DNA from: Hyphomicrobiales bacterium | GTDB lineage: Bacteria; Pseudomonadota; Alphaproteobacteria; Rhizobiales; Xanthobacteraceae | Reading direction: 5' to 3' | Length of the DNA stretch: 64,000 nt | Assembly (NCBI GenBank): GCA_017305535.1 | Contig: JAFKKN010000009.1 | Coordinates: 238,039 to 302,038, forward strand | Shown: in pieces, positions 34,141-44,267 of the stretch | Numbering within the stretch: position 1 is the stretch's first letter | Layout of the letters: the number at the start of each line of letters is the position of its first letter | Notes under the pieces: model-generated | Databases searched by the model: none | Told to the model about the DNA's origin: nothing | The model's input: the letters and a program-made list of their open reading frames with translations, nothing else | Position numbers and translations under genes: made by a program

Positions 34141-35478
34141 TCAGGTCCGCATGAAGCCTTCGAGTTCGCCCTCGGCCCAAGACAGCGTCTTTTCCATGGC
34201 TTCGCCTTGCGCGTAGCGAACGCACATCTTGGTCATGGTGGCTTGCGCGTAGATCTGCTGCGCGATCTTTGGCGGCGCGGGTGAGGCCGCGATCGACCAG
34301 GTGTCGAGGTGGTCGGGGTTGGGATAGTGATACAGCGTCCCCTTCGGTGGCGCTTCCTCAGCCCAGATCTTGAACTTGGTCATGCTGGCGAAGGAGGGCA
34401 GGTCGTAACCGCCGCTGGCGGTGACCATCGCTTCCGCCTGTTCCGGCTGCGACAGATAAACGAGAAGGCTCTTGGCGGCCGCCTTGTTTTTCGAGAAGCC
34501 CCAGATCGACCAGAAGAACGGCAGGAACGGCGAGAAGCGTCCCTTCGGTCCGGCCGGCATACCGTGAGTCCAGCATTGTTCGGCGATCTTCGGTGCGTCG
34601 CGCTTGGCCACCGCCCATGAACTCGGCGGATTCATGATCAGCGCGCCGTTGCCGGACACCAGCCACTTGTTGTTGGAGGAGTCGTCCCAGGCGGTGACGT
34701 CGGCCGGCATGAAGCTGATCAGCTTCTTATAGAATTCAAGCCACTGCCGCACCGCGTCGCTCTTCACCGCGATGTCGCCCTTGGCATTGACCAGTTCGCC
34801 GCCGAAAGCGCGCAGGAAGGCGCCGGCGGCATCGACGCTGTCCGAGGTCTCGCCGAGCCCGATGCCGAATGGCTTGCCGCCCTTGTGGCAAGCCTCGGCG
34901 GCCTTGAGGAAGGTGTCGAGCGTCCAGTTGTCGGCCTGGGCCTTCGCGCCCGGCGGATACATCGCCTGCACGTCGATGTTGGCGAATTGCTTCATCAGGT
35001 CGATGCGCGAGCACGGTCCCTTGACCTGACTGCCTGCGGTGGCGGGCACGCCGAGCCATTTGTCGCCGGCGCGGCCGAGATATTCGACGGTTTCGTTGAC
35101 CTTGCCGTTCTGCTTGATCAACGGTTCCATGATGTCGTTGACCGGCTCGATCTGATCGGCATAGGCCTGCGGCCACCACGTCGGCATCGCGAAAATGTCG
35201 TGACCGGCCTTGGCCTGTGATTCCGCCGTGATGCTCAGCAGGTTCTTGTTGCCTTGCGAGGGAATGTAGTCGATCTGCGCCTCGACCTTCTCCTTGTCGG
35301 CCCAGGCCTTGACCAGCTTGGTCATCACGTCGTTGGCGCCGGGGACCCAGTGATCCCAGAAAGCGATGGAGACCTTACCTGCGGCGTAAGCGCCGCGGAC
35401 GAAAGGTGCGGTCATGAGGGCGGCGGATCCTGCGGCGGTGGCGGCCACAAATTGTCGACGAGACAAAATCCTCGGCAT
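34141..35478 (-). CDS. Sugar ABC importer substrate-binding protein, Tat-exported
   Basis: A 445-residue family 1 extracellular binding protein. The N-terminus SRRQFVAATAAGSAALMTAPFV has a twin-arginine signal, so it is probably exported folded by Tat. The mature part begins KVSIAFWDHWVPGANDVMTKLVKAWADK, and family motifs such as GHDIFAMPTWW follow. The ligand is probably a sugar, polyol or glycerol-phosphate-like solute, but the sequence does not settle it. It is the first gene of the importer operon. The 404-nt upstream region should hold its promoter. Confidence 0.9.
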   Translation of the reverse strand: MPRILSRRQFVAATAAGSAALMTAPFVRGAYAAGKVSIAFWDHWVPGANDVMTKLVKAWADKEKVEAQIDYIPSQGNKNLLSITAESQAKAGHDIFAMPTWWPQAYADQIEPVNDIMEPLIKQNGKVNETVEYLGRAGDKWLGVPATAGSQVKGPCSRIDLMKQFANIDVQAMYPPGAKAQADNWTLDTFLKAAEACHKGGKPFGIGLGETSDSVDAAGAFLRAFGGELVNAKGDIAVKSDAVRQWLEFYKKLISFMPADVTAWDDSSNNKWLVSGNGALIMNPPSSWAVAKRDAPKIAEQCWTHGMPAGPKGRFSPFLPFFWSIWGFSKNKAAAKSLLVYLSQPEQAEAMVTASGGYDLPSFASMTKFKIWAEEAPPKGTLYHYPNPDHLDTWSIAASPAPPKIAQQIYAQATMTKMCVRYAQGEAMEKTLSWAEGELEGFMRT

Positions 35479-35882
35479 CGCGTTCTCTCCCTGTGAGCTA
35501 AATGGCGTCTATGCGTTTTCTCCGTCACTCCGTCTTTCTTCCCGCGCCAATGGGTCGGCGGGCATCGCGGAGGTGTTAATTTCACGATCTGAGCAGAAAT
35601 GCCGGCCGCTGTCGAGAAAGCAACTCCGTCGGCAGTGAAGTTTTTCTCGCAATGGAGAAATTTCGGCGCTGCGAAAGAGGACGCGGCGTAGTGATGCAAC
35701 GTCGTTCGCGCGATAAGACAGGCCACGCTGTATTGCGTTGCACCCGCGACGAAATGAAAACAACGGCTCGCGATCATTTGCTTCCCGGCTCGTGCGATGT
35801 TCCAATTCTGGCGGACGAAATTGGGATATCGTGGCTGCGACAGAGCAATTGCAGTCAGTAATCGGCGTTGGAGCGCGAAGAC
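35479..35882. other. Divergent intergenic region, importer operon / FAD monooxygenase
   Basis: This 404-nt stretch has no convincing gene. It is less GC-rich than its neighbours. TGCAACG (35695-35701) and CGTTGCA (35736-35742) are inverted copies 34 nt apart and could be a regulator site; TTCTC/GAGAA at 35644-35659 is a weaker symmetry. GGAG at 35870 is the ribosome-binding site of the monooxygenase. Confidence 0.4.
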
Positions 35883-37127
35883 ATGACGGAAACCGAACAG
35901 CACGGCGCGCCGCGCACGCTCGATGTGCAATGCTGCATCGTCGGCGGCGGTCCTGCGGGCATGATGCTGGGTTATCTGCTCGCGCGCGCCGGCATCGAGA
36001 CCGCCGTGCTGGAGAAGCATGCCGACTTCTTCCGCGATTTTCGCGGCGACACCGTGCATCCCTCGACGTTACAGGTGATGGACGAACTCGGCCTGATCGA
36101 CGATTTTCTCAAACTTCCGCATGACAAGCTGCAAAAGCTCGAGGGCTATTTCGGCACCACCAAGTTGCGGCTCGCCGATATCAGCCGCACCGGCGCGAAG
36201 CATCCGTTCATCGCCTTCATGCCGCAGTGGGATTTTCTCAACTTCCTGCGCGACAAGGGGCAGCGCTATCCGAAGCTCAAGGTGCTGATGAGCACCGAGG
36301 CGACGGACCTGATCTGGGCGAACCGTGGTGTATGCGGTGTCGAGGCGCGCGACGGCGACGGGCCGCTCGCCATCAACGCCAGGCTGGTGGTGGCGTGCGA
36401 CGGGCGGCACTCGACGGTGCGCGCCTGCGCTGGGCTTGACGTCGAGGAGATCGGCGCGCCGATGGACGTGTTGTGGTTCCGGGTCGGCAAGGGCACCGAG
36501 ACCGAAAGCGTGCTGGCGCGGATCGAGGCGGGCCAGATGATGATCACGCTCGATCGCGGCGATTACTGGCAGTGCGCCTATGTCATCGCCAAGGGGCAGT
36601 ACGACGCCGTGAAGGCGCGCGGGCTCGATGCGTTCCGCGCCAACATCTGCCACCTCGCGCCGATCCTTAAATCCACCATCGCGGATATCAAAAGCTGGGA
36701 TGACGTGAAGCTGCTGACGGTCGCGATCAACCGCCTGAAACGGTGGACGCGGCCGGGCCTGTTGTGCATCGGCGACGCCGCCCATGCGATGTCGCCGGTC
36801 GGCGGCGTCGGCGTCAACCTCGCGGTTCAGGACGCGGTCGCCGCCGCCAATCTGCTGGCGGAGAAATTACGTAATGGCACGCCGAGCGAGGCCGAACTCG
36901 GCGCGGTGCGCAAGCGTCGCGAATTCCCGATGCGGGTGACGCAGGCGATGCAGGTGATGGTGCAGAACAACGTCGTGACGATGGCGCTGAAGCCCGGCGG
37001 CGCGCCGATCAAGCCGCCGCTGTTCGCGCGGATCATCAATGCGGTGCCATGGCTGCAAGGCTGGACCGCACGCTTCCTCGCCATCGGCGTGCGGCCGGAA
37101 CATGTGCATTCGCGGGAGGTCGAATAA
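35883..37127 (+). CDS. FAD-dependent aromatic monooxygenase-like protein
   Basis: A 414-residue flavoprotein of the FAD_binding_3 family (p-hydroxybenzoate / PheA type). The FAD loop is VQCCIVGGGPAGMMLGYLLARAG (about residues 14-36). The DG motif is VVACDGRHSTVRACAGL near residues 165-181 and the GD motif is GLLCIGDAAHAMSPVGGVGVNLA near residues 292-314. It would hydroxylate an aromatic or related substrate with O2 and NAD(P)H. I chose the ATG at 35883 with GGAG 9 nt upstream; an in-frame TTG at 35868 is less likely. No pathway neighbours reveal its substrate. Confidence 0.87.
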   Translation: MTETEQHGAPRTLDVQCCIVGGGPAGMMLGYLLARAGIETAVLEKHADFFRDFRGDTVHPSTLQVMDELGLIDDFLKLPHDKLQKLEGYFGTTKLRLADISRTGAKHPFIAFMPQWDFLNFLRDKGQRYPKLKVLMSTEATDLIWANRGVCGVEARDGDGPLAINARLVVACDGRHSTVRACAGLDVEEIGAPMDVLWFRVGKGTETESVLARIEAGQMMITLDRGDYWQCAYVIAKGQYDAVKARGLDAFRANICHLAPILKSTIADIKSWDDVKLLTVAINRLKRWTRPGLLCIGDAAHAMSPVGGVGVNLAVQDAVAAANLLAEKLRNGTPSEAELGAVRKRREFPMRVTQAMQVMVQNNVVTMALKPGGAPIKPPLFARIINAVPWLQGWTARFLAIGVRPEHVHSREVE

Positions 37128-37226
37128 AGAGACGTCAGGAACTCTCGCTGGATCGCAACGAACTCCGCGGCGTACGCCGATGCGGAGCATTGCAATGGTT
37201 ATCGGAAGCGTTAGCTTGCATTGGTA

Positions 37227-37781
37227 ATGGCGCCGCAGCAGTTCACGTCACAGGACATCACGAAGCTCATTGTTCGCGTCTCCCTGAAAGACCGGGCGGC
37301 GTTCGATCTGCTTTACCGGGCGACGAGCGCGAAACTTTTCGGCGTCTGCCTGCGTGTCTTGGCCGACAGGGCAGAGGCCGAGGAGGCGCTACAGGAGATA
37401 TTCGTCAAGATATGGACGAAGGCTGATCGCTTCGTTGTTTCCGAGCTGAGCCCGATTTCCTGGCTGGTGGCGATCGCGCGCAATCATGCGATCGATCGCA
37501 TCCGTGCGCGCAGCCCGCGGGCGGCTGCCATCGATGAGGCCAGCGAGGTGGCCGATGAGCGGCCTGGCCCGGAGGCGCTGGCGGTGGCGGAAGGCGAGCG
37601 CGACCGGCTCGGCGCCTGCCTCGGCGAACTCGAAGCCGAGCGCGCGGCGGCGGTGCGTGGCGCCTATCTGAACGGCGACAGCTATACCGAGCTTGCCGAG
37701 CGGTTCTCGGTGCCGCTCAATACGATGCGAACATGGCTGCGGCGCAGCCTGATGAAATTGAAGGAATGCCTGGAACGATGA
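37227..37781 (+). CDS. ECF-type RNA polymerase sigma factor
   Basis: A 184-residue ECF sigma factor. Region 2 is visible from DRAAFDLLYRATSAKLFGVCLRVLADRAEAEEALQEIFVKIW (about residues 22-63) and SWLVAIARNHAIDRIRARSP. Region 4 is YLNGDSYTELAERFSVPLNTMRTWLRRSLMKLKECL. The stop overlaps the start of an RskA-like anti-sigma gene (ATGA), the normal arrangement of a regulated sigma/anti-sigma pair. I chose the ATG at 37227 over an upstream TTG at 37221. Confidence 0.92.
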   Translation: MAPQQFTSQDITKLIVRVSLKDRAAFDLLYRATSAKLFGVCLRVLADRAEAEEALQEIFVKIWTKADRFVVSELSPISWLVAIARNHAIDRIRARSPRAAAIDEASEVADERPGPEALAVAEGERDRLGACLGELEAERAAAVRGAYLNGDSYTELAERFSVPLNTMRTWLRRSLMKLKECLER

Positions 37782-38494
37782 CGCCGGGTGAGGACAGAGC
37801 GCCGGACGCCGGAGGCGACGACCACGTCGCCGCCGAATACGTGCTGGGTGTGCTGCCAGCAAACGAGCGAGAGGCGCTCGCACGGCGCATTGCGACCGAT
37901 CCCGGTTTCGCGCGACTGGTGGAGGCATGGGAGGCGCGGCTATCGTCGCTCAATGCCAATTATGACGAGGTCGAGCCACCGGCGTCGGTGAAGCAGGCGC
38001 TGGACGGGCGTTTGTTCGGTCGCGGAGCGCATGTGATGCCGAAACCCGGGCTGTTGCAAAGCCTTGCGTTCTGGCGTGGCCTTGCGGTTGCAAGTCTTGC
38101 GGCCTTGTTGATTGCCGTCGCCGTTCCGCAATTTCGGCCAACGATGACGACGCCTGATACGCGTCTGATCGCCTCGCTCGCCAGCGACAGGACCGACGTG
38201 CGCTATCTTGCGGCTTACGATGCACGTTCCAGCGAGATCGGATTGTCTCATCTGGCCGGGGACCGCACCGCCGGGCACGATTTCGAATTGTGGATCATCA
38301 AGGGCAACGATCCGCCGGTGTCGCTTGGTGTCATCCCGGCCGGTTCCCATGTTCATCTTGCCGTCGCGGCCGGCCATCGCGGCCTGATCGACTCTGGCGC
38401 ACTGTTCGCCATTAGTATTGAGCCACGCGGCGGCTCGCCCACCGGCAAGCCGACCGGGCCGGTGGTTGCGTCCGGCGATCTGCGTGCGATGTGA
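37778..38494 (+). CDS. RskA-type anti-sigma factor
   Basis: A 238-residue membrane anti-sigma factor. The cytoplasmic sigma-binding part contains DHVAAEYVLGVLPANEREALARRI (about residues 14-38). A single membrane helix, GLAVASLAALLIAVAV, is followed by a periplasmic RskA C-terminal domain with FELWIIKGNDPPVSLGVIP and ALFAISIEPRGGSPTGKPTGPVVASG. RskA proteins hold their sigma factor until a signal triggers release. The start at 37778 overlaps the sigma stop. Confidence 0.88.
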   Translation: MTPGEDRAPDAGGDDHVAAEYVLGVLPANEREALARRIATDPGFARLVEAWEARLSSLNANYDEVEPPASVKQALDGRLFGRGAHVMPKPGLLQSLAFWRGLAVASLAALLIAVAVPQFRPTMTTPDTRLIASLASDRTDVRYLAAYDARSSEIGLSHLAGDRTAGHDFELWIIKGNDPPVSLGVIPAGSHVHLAVAAGHRGLIDSGALFAISIEPRGGSPTGKPTGPVVASGDLRAM

Positions 38495-38547
38495 GCGGCG
38501 CGCTGGGAACCGGCCAGTCGTCTCCGAAATCTTTCCGCGCGAGGTTC

Positions 38548-38574
38548 GAAACTTTCCTCGAACGTCTGCCGTAG
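38548..38574 (+). promoter_or_regulatory. Candidate ECF promoter of the fasciclin gene
   Basis: GAAAC at 38548-38552 and CGTAG at 38570-38574 are 17 nt apart, resembling ECF promoters (GGAAC-N16/17-CGTT type). Upstream of the sigma gene GGAAC (37138-37142) is followed after 16 nt by CGAAC. The similarity is weak and the pairing of promoter to this sigma is inferred from gene order only. Confidence 0.3.
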
Positions 38575-38626
38575 CTCCGCGTGTCCCGTTCGCAAGGGAC
38601 CGGAAAATTCAAGGGAGCTACAGGAT

Positions 38627-39187
38627 ATGCGCAAGTTTGCATCAATGATCGCAGCGGGTGCCTTTGCCATCAATGCACTGACCGGTACGGCATTCGCCGC
38701 TGACAATCCGATGGTCGGCGGTGCGGCGATGTACGCCAACAAGAACATCGTCCAGAACGCCATGAACTCGAAGGATCACACCACGCTGGTCGCGGCGGTG
38801 AAGGCGGCCGGTCTGGTCGATACGCTGTCGGGCAAGGGGCCGTTCACGGTGTTCGCACCCACCAACGAGGCCTTCGCGGCGTTGCCGCCCGGCACCGTCG
38901 ACACGCTGCTCAAGCCCGAGAACAAGGCCAAGTTGACCAAGATTCTGACCTGTCATGTGGTCGCGGCCGACGTGATGTCCGACGCTATCGGAAAAATGAT
39001 CGCCAAGGATGGCGGCTCACATATGGTAAAAACGGTCGGTGGCTGCATGCTCAAGGCCATGATGAAAGGCAACAAGATCACGCTGACCGATGAAACCGGC
39101 GGCGTGGCAACCGTCACCATCGCCAACGTCAAGCAGTCGAACGGTGTCATCCACGTCATCGACAAGGTGCTGCTGCCGGCAAGCTAA
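38627..39187 (+). CDS. Secreted fasciclin-domain protein
   Basis: A 186-residue exported protein. The signal peptide runs to about residue 24 (NALTGTAFAA). One FAS1 domain follows with FAS1 signatures GKGPFTVFAPTNEAFAALPPGTVDTLL, LTKILTCHVVAADV and NGVIHVIDKVLLP. Fasciclin domains mediate adhesion or protein contacts at the cell surface. It follows the sigma/anti-sigma pair by 132 nt, an arrangement common in alphaproteobacteria, so it is the likely target of that sigma factor. GGGAG precedes the ATG. Confidence 0.9.
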   Translation: MRKFASMIAAGAFAINALTGTAFAADNPMVGGAAMYANKNIVQNAMNSKDHTTLVAAVKAAGLVDTLSGKGPFTVFAPTNEAFAALPPGTVDTLLKPENKAKLTKILTCHVVAADVMSDAIGKMIAKDGGSHMVKTVGGCMLKAMMKGNKITLTDETGGVATVTIANVKQSNGVIHVIDKVLLPAS

Positions 39188-39205
39188 TGCGCTGACGACG
39201 ATCTT

Positions 39206-39248
39206 CTGGCCGCGCGGCCCAGCACATCAGCCCGGGTCGCGCGGCCAG
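39206..39248. terminator. Inverted repeat between convergent fasciclin and SDR genes
   Basis: CTGGCCGCGCG (39206-39216) and CGCGCGGCCAG (39238-39248) are exact inverted arms of 11 nt around a 21-nt loop. The gap lies between two convergent genes, as expected for a bidirectional terminator, though the flanking T-run is poor (CATTTGCTTT). Confidence 0.5.
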
Positions 39249-39277
39249 CATTTGCTTTCAGGATGCGCGAGTGAGTG

Positions 39278-40048
39278 TCACCCCGCGATTGAGTAACCGC
39301 CATCGACCGGGATCGCGGTGCCGGTGACGAAGTCGGATGCGCTGGAGCCGAGGAACGCGGCGATGCCGGCGAAGTCGCCGGGCTCGCCCCAGCGTGCGGC
39401 CGGCGTCCGCGCCAGCACCTTGTCGTGCAATCCCGCGACGTCGATGCGTGCACGCTGCGTCAGTTCGGTATCGATCCAGCCCGGCAGGATGGCGTTGACC
39501 TGAATGTTGTCGGGCGCCCACGCCACCGCGCAGGAGCGGGTGAACTGCACGATTCCGCCTTTGCTCGCGGCATAGGCGGGCGCGAAACTGGTGCCGAAGA
39601 TCGACAGCATCGAGCCGATGTTGATGATCTTGCCGCCGCCCTTGGCCTTCATCGCCGGATGAAACGCCTGCGAGCACACGAACGCGCTGGTCAGGTTGGT
39701 GTCGATCACCTGCTTCCATTCCTCGAGCGAGAGCTCATGAGGTGGCTTGCGGATGTTGATGCCGGCGTTGTTGACGAGAATGTCCGCGCCGCCGCATTCG
39801 CCATGAACCCGCTTCGCCAGTGCGGCGACCGCCGCCGTGTCGGTGACATTGGCTTCAAGTGCGAGGGCCTTGCCGCCGTCGCTTTCGATTGTCTTCACCG
39901 CCGCGGCTGATTTGTCCGTGTTGCGTCCGACGATCACCACGGTCGCGCCGCACGCGGCGAAACCGCGCGCCATGCCGAGGCCGATGCCGCCATTGCCGCC
40001 GGTGACCACCGCCACCTTGCCGGAGAGATCGAACAGGCGAGGGGTCAT
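39278..40048 (-). CDS. Short-chain dehydrogenase/reductase (SDR)
   Basis: A 256-residue classical SDR. The cofactor loop is [19 protein letters not shown] (about residues 12-30), the NNAG motif is [17 protein letters not shown], and the active site is [16 protein letters not shown] (Tyr-x3-Lys near residues 160-164). It probably oxidises or reduces a sugar, polyol or hydroxy-acid; the substrate cannot be read. I chose the ATG at 40048 ([18 protein letters not shown]). It lies 56 nt downstream of the parE stop. Confidence 0.9.
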   Translation of the reverse strand: MTPRLFDLSGKVAVVTGGNGGIGLGMARGFAACGATVVIVGRNTDKSAAAVKTIESDGGKALALEANVTDTAAVAALAKRVHGECGGADILVNNAGINIRKPPHELSLEEWKQVIDTNLTSAFVCSQAFHPAMKAKGGGKIINIGSMLSIFGTSFAPAYAASKGGIVQFTRSCAVAWAPDNIQVNAILPGWIDTELTQRARIDVAGLHDKVLARTPAARWGEPGDFAGIAAFLGSSASDFVTGTAIPVDGGYSIAG

Positions 40049-40104
40049 CGGCGGTGCTCCGTTTCTGGTGTTGGGCCGGCGGTCCGCGCGGGCCGGTGGC
40101 TTCG

Positions 40105-42141
<2,037 letters not shown>

Positions 42142-42289
42142 TGTCTTGTTCGTTGTTATTGAAGCAAAATATTCGCATCGGAGGTGCGAATCACTGGCCC
42201 TGACTATGCCATGGTTGGGGTCGCAATTGTGGCCGCTGGAAGATTGGAACCGTTGCCGGGGCCGGTGGGAAACCGGTCCCGGCCCGGTG

Positions 42290-42658
42290 TTATGCTCGCG
42301 AGGTCCGGAATACGATCACGGTGAACAGCGCCACCGCGACGATCACCACCAGCGAGCCGACAATCGCCGCGATCTCGAAATTGTGGCCCTTGGTCGTGAC
42401 GAGGGCGATGCCGACCGGAAACAGGATGGCGCCGATGATATGCAGCCAGCCCTGCACCTTGGCCAACATCAGGCGGCCAGCCGCCGGCACGAGATGGTAG
42501 TAAAGACCGAACATGAACAGCAGCACGCCGCCGACCAGATTGAGATGGGCGTGGGCGGGCGCCAGGGTAAAATCCTGCAACATGCCCATGACGACGCCGG
42601 CCAGCATGCCGATCAACAACAGCACGACGCTCGCGCACATCATCACTGACGCAATCAT
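42290..42658 (-). CDS. Small membrane protein resembling cytochrome oxidase subunit I helices
   Basis: A 122-residue protein with about four hydrophobic segments. PAHAHLNLVGGVLLFMFGLYYHLVP (His36, His38, His55) and GWLHIIGAILFPVGIAL (His73) resemble the histidine-bearing helices of heme-copper oxidase or NorB subunit I, but at a fraction of the length. Similar small proteins are often named cytochrome-c oxidase in databases. It may bind heme or be a free-standing remnant of that fold; I see no other oxidase gene. It is divergent from dedA across a 28-bp palindrome. Confidence 0.65.
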   Translation of the reverse strand: MIASVMMCASVVLLLIGMLAGVVMGMLQDFTLAPAHAHLNLVGGVLLFMFGLYYHLVPAAGRLMLAKVQGWLHIIGAILFPVGIALVTTKGHNFEIAAIVGSLVVIVAVALFTVIVFRTSRA

Positions 42659-42722
42659 TCAATTCATCCTTTGATTTTCAGCTATAGGGTTAGGCAGCCG
42701 GAGTCGGGTGAGACCGGCTTTC

Positions 42723-42750
42723 AAGGCTGGGTATGCACATACCCAGCCTT
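42723..42750. promoter_or_regulatory. 28-nt near-perfect palindrome between divergent membrane-protein genes
   Basis: AAGGCTGGGTATG (42723-42735) and CATACCCAGCCTT (42738-42750) are exact inverted arms of 13 nt separated by CA. The loop of two is too small for a good RNA hairpin, so a DNA-binding operator for a dimeric regulator is more likely. It lies 65 nt from the 42658 start and 72 nt from the dedA start. Confidence 0.55.
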
Positions 42751-42821
42751 AGGCGCGGTTCCCGTGAAAAGGTTCAAGCGGAAAGCGAGCATCTCGCATC
42801 CGCCCGATGAAAGGCGGTGAG

Positions 42822-43352
42822 ATGGAAGGTTACGCGCAGGATCTGATCGCCTTCGTGCGTCTCCATCAGGCCTGGGCCGCGCCGCTGGTGCTGGTGCTGG
42901 CGTTCGCGGAATCGCTGGCGTTCATCTCGCTGCTGGTACCGGCCTGGGGCGTGCTGGTGGCGATCGGCGCGATGCTGGGGCCGGGCGGCATCAACTTCTG
43001 GCCGATCTGGTTCGCCGGCGGCATCGGCGCGGCGCTGGGCGACTGGTTGTCCTATTGGTTCGGTTTCACCTTCAAGGAGCGGGTCGCGACGATGTGGCCG
43101 CTGTCGCGGTATCCGCACCTGCTGCCGCAGGGCGCGGCCTTCGTGAAGAAGTGGGGTGTGCCGGGCATCTTCATCGGCCGCTTCTTCGGCCCGCTGCGCG
43201 CCTCGGTGCCGCTGGCCGCCGGCATTTTCGAGATGCCGTACTGGCGGTTTCAGTTGGCCAACTTCGCTTCGGCGTTCATCTGGTCGGCGGTGCTGCTGGT
43301 GTTCGGCGACGTGGTGTCGCGTCTGATCGAATGGGTCTGGCGTTTTTTCTGA
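42822..43352 (+). CDS. DedA family membrane protein
   Basis: A 176-residue DedA/SNARE-associated-type integral membrane protein. Family features are the helical FAESLAFISLLVPAWGVLVAIGAML, the GDWLSYWFGFTFKE segment and the signature FVKKWGVPGIFIGRFFGPLRASVPLAAGIFEMP (about residues 105-137) with its conserved Arg. DedA proteins act as lipid flippases or proton-dependent transporters in envelope homeostasis. I chose the ATG at 42822, preceded by a purine-rich AGGCGGTGAG, over the ATG at 42807. Confidence 0.85.
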   Translation: MEGYAQDLIAFVRLHQAWAAPLVLVLAFAESLAFISLLVPAWGVLVAIGAMLGPGGINFWPIWFAGGIGAALGDWLSYWFGFTFKERVATMWPLSRYPHLLPQGAAFVKKWGVPGIFIGRFFGPLRASVPLAAGIFEMPYWRFQLANFASAFIWSAVLLVFGDVVSRLIEWVWRFF

Positions 43353-43374
43353 TAGCTGTTCCGAGAAAACCGCT

Positions 43375-43403
43375 CTTGACGGATCGCCGGGCCGGACATA
43401 GGA
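43375..43403 (+). promoter_or_regulatory. Candidate promoter for a leaderless leader-peptide transcript
   Basis: CTTGAC (43375-43380) is the exact alphaproteobacterial -35 element. After 17 nt comes ATAGGA (43398-43403), a weak -10. A start 7-9 nt further on falls at 43410-43412, directly at the ATG of the small ORF. Confidence 0.4.
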
Positions 43404-43411
43404 CCAGCGCC

Positions 43412-43489
43412 ATGATCGACGTTTTCACCAGCGCCAACGCCCGAGCCCGCCGCCGCATCGTCGCGGTATGGGCGGACGTCTGCGTTTAA
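43412..43489 (+). CDS. Putative Arg-rich leader peptide upstream of paiB-argC
   Basis: A 25-codon ORF with ATG and TAA. Its middle is NARARRRIVAVW, giving four Arg codons within five (CGA GCC CGC CGC CGC). It ends 11 nt before a terminator-like hairpin, and the next two genes are paiB and argC, the latter an arginine-biosynthesis gene. GGACC is the only purine run before the ATG, so it may be translated leaderless. This is the layout of an amino-acid attenuator leader. It could also be a chance ORF in GC-rich DNA, since Arg codons are frequent here. I know of no described example at this locus. Confidence 0.4.
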   Translation: MIDVFTSANARARRRIVAVWADVCV

Positions 43490-43499
43490 GTCGTCGCCC

Positions 43500-43534
43500 C
43501 TGCCGCCGGACCCGATCCGCGGCAGTTTCCTTTG
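43500..43534 (+). terminator. Terminator-like hairpin after the putative leader peptide
   Basis: CTGCCGC (43500-43506) pairs with GCGGCAG (43519-43525) around a 12-nt loop and is followed by TTTCCTTTG. It may be an attenuator for paiB-argC, or simply the end of the dedA transcript, which stops 147 nt upstream. GGCGG at 43471-43475 can pair instead with CCGCC at 43503-43507 and so could act as antiterminator. Confidence 0.5.
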
Positions 43535-43587
43535 ACATCGCGTGATCTGGTCCCGGCGGCTTTTACGAAAGCCGAAGGAGACACCCG

Positions 43588-44256
43588 ATGCATACGCCGC
43601 CTCTGTTCAAGACCGACCGTGCCGCGAGTTTCGCGTTCGCCGAAGCGCGCGGCTTCGGGCTGGCCTGCGCGTATGACGGTCGCGTTCCGATGGCGTCGCC
43701 GGTGCCGTTCTGCATCGATTACGCGGGCGACGGCACGCCGCATCTCGCGTTTCATCTCGCGCGCAACAACCCGCTGATCGGCCTTGCCGACGGCAAGGCT
43801 CATTGGCTGATGGCGGTGACCGGCGCGGATGCCTATGTCTCGGCGGATTGGTACGTCTCGCCGGATCAGGTGCCGACGTGGCTTTATCAGGCCGTGCATC
43901 TGTCCGGTCCGGTGGCGGTGATGCCGGCGCAGGACCTGCCGGGGCATCTCGATCGGCTCAGCGAGAAGTTCGAGACCCGGCTGCTGCCGAAGCGGCCGTG
44001 GACCACCGCCAAGATGACGGCGGGGCGTTTGAAAGCGATGCAGAACGGCATCGTCGGGCTGGTGATGACCGTGGAGGACATTCACGGCAGCTTCAAGCTG
44101 AACCAGCATAAGTCGGATGCCGATCACGTCGCCGTCGCCAACGCGCTGGCAGAGCGGCCCGATACGAGCGCGCAAACGCTTGCCGAACGGATGGTCGCGC
44201 TGCGGCCGCAACTGGACTACAACACCCCCGCCGCCGTCAGCGGCGCCGCGGATTGA
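43588..44256 (+). CDS. PaiB family FMN-binding regulator-like protein
   Basis: A 222-residue protein of the FMN-binding negative transcriptional regulator (PaiB) family, a split-barrel flavin-binding fold. Seen are MHTPPLFKTDRAASFAFAEARGFG, HLAFHLARNNPLIG, AVTGADAYVSADWYVSPDQVPTWLYQAVHLSGPV and the C-terminal IVGLVMTVEDIHGSFKLNQHKSDAD, all family-typical. PaiB of Bacillus represses sporulation and protease genes; in proteobacteria the role is undefined. It stops 11 nt before argC and probably shares its transcript. Confidence 0.88.
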   Translation: MHTPPLFKTDRAASFAFAEARGFGLACAYDGRVPMASPVPFCIDYAGDGTPHLAFHLARNNPLIGLADGKAHWLMAVTGADAYVSADWYVSPDQVPTWLYQAVHLSGPVAVMPAQDLPGHLDRLSEKFETRLLPKRPWTTAKMTAGRLKAMQNGIVGLVMTVEDIHGSFKLNQHKSDADHVAVANALAERPDTSAQTLAERMVALRPQLDYNTPAAVSGAAD

Positions 44257-44267
44257 AGGAGCGAACG

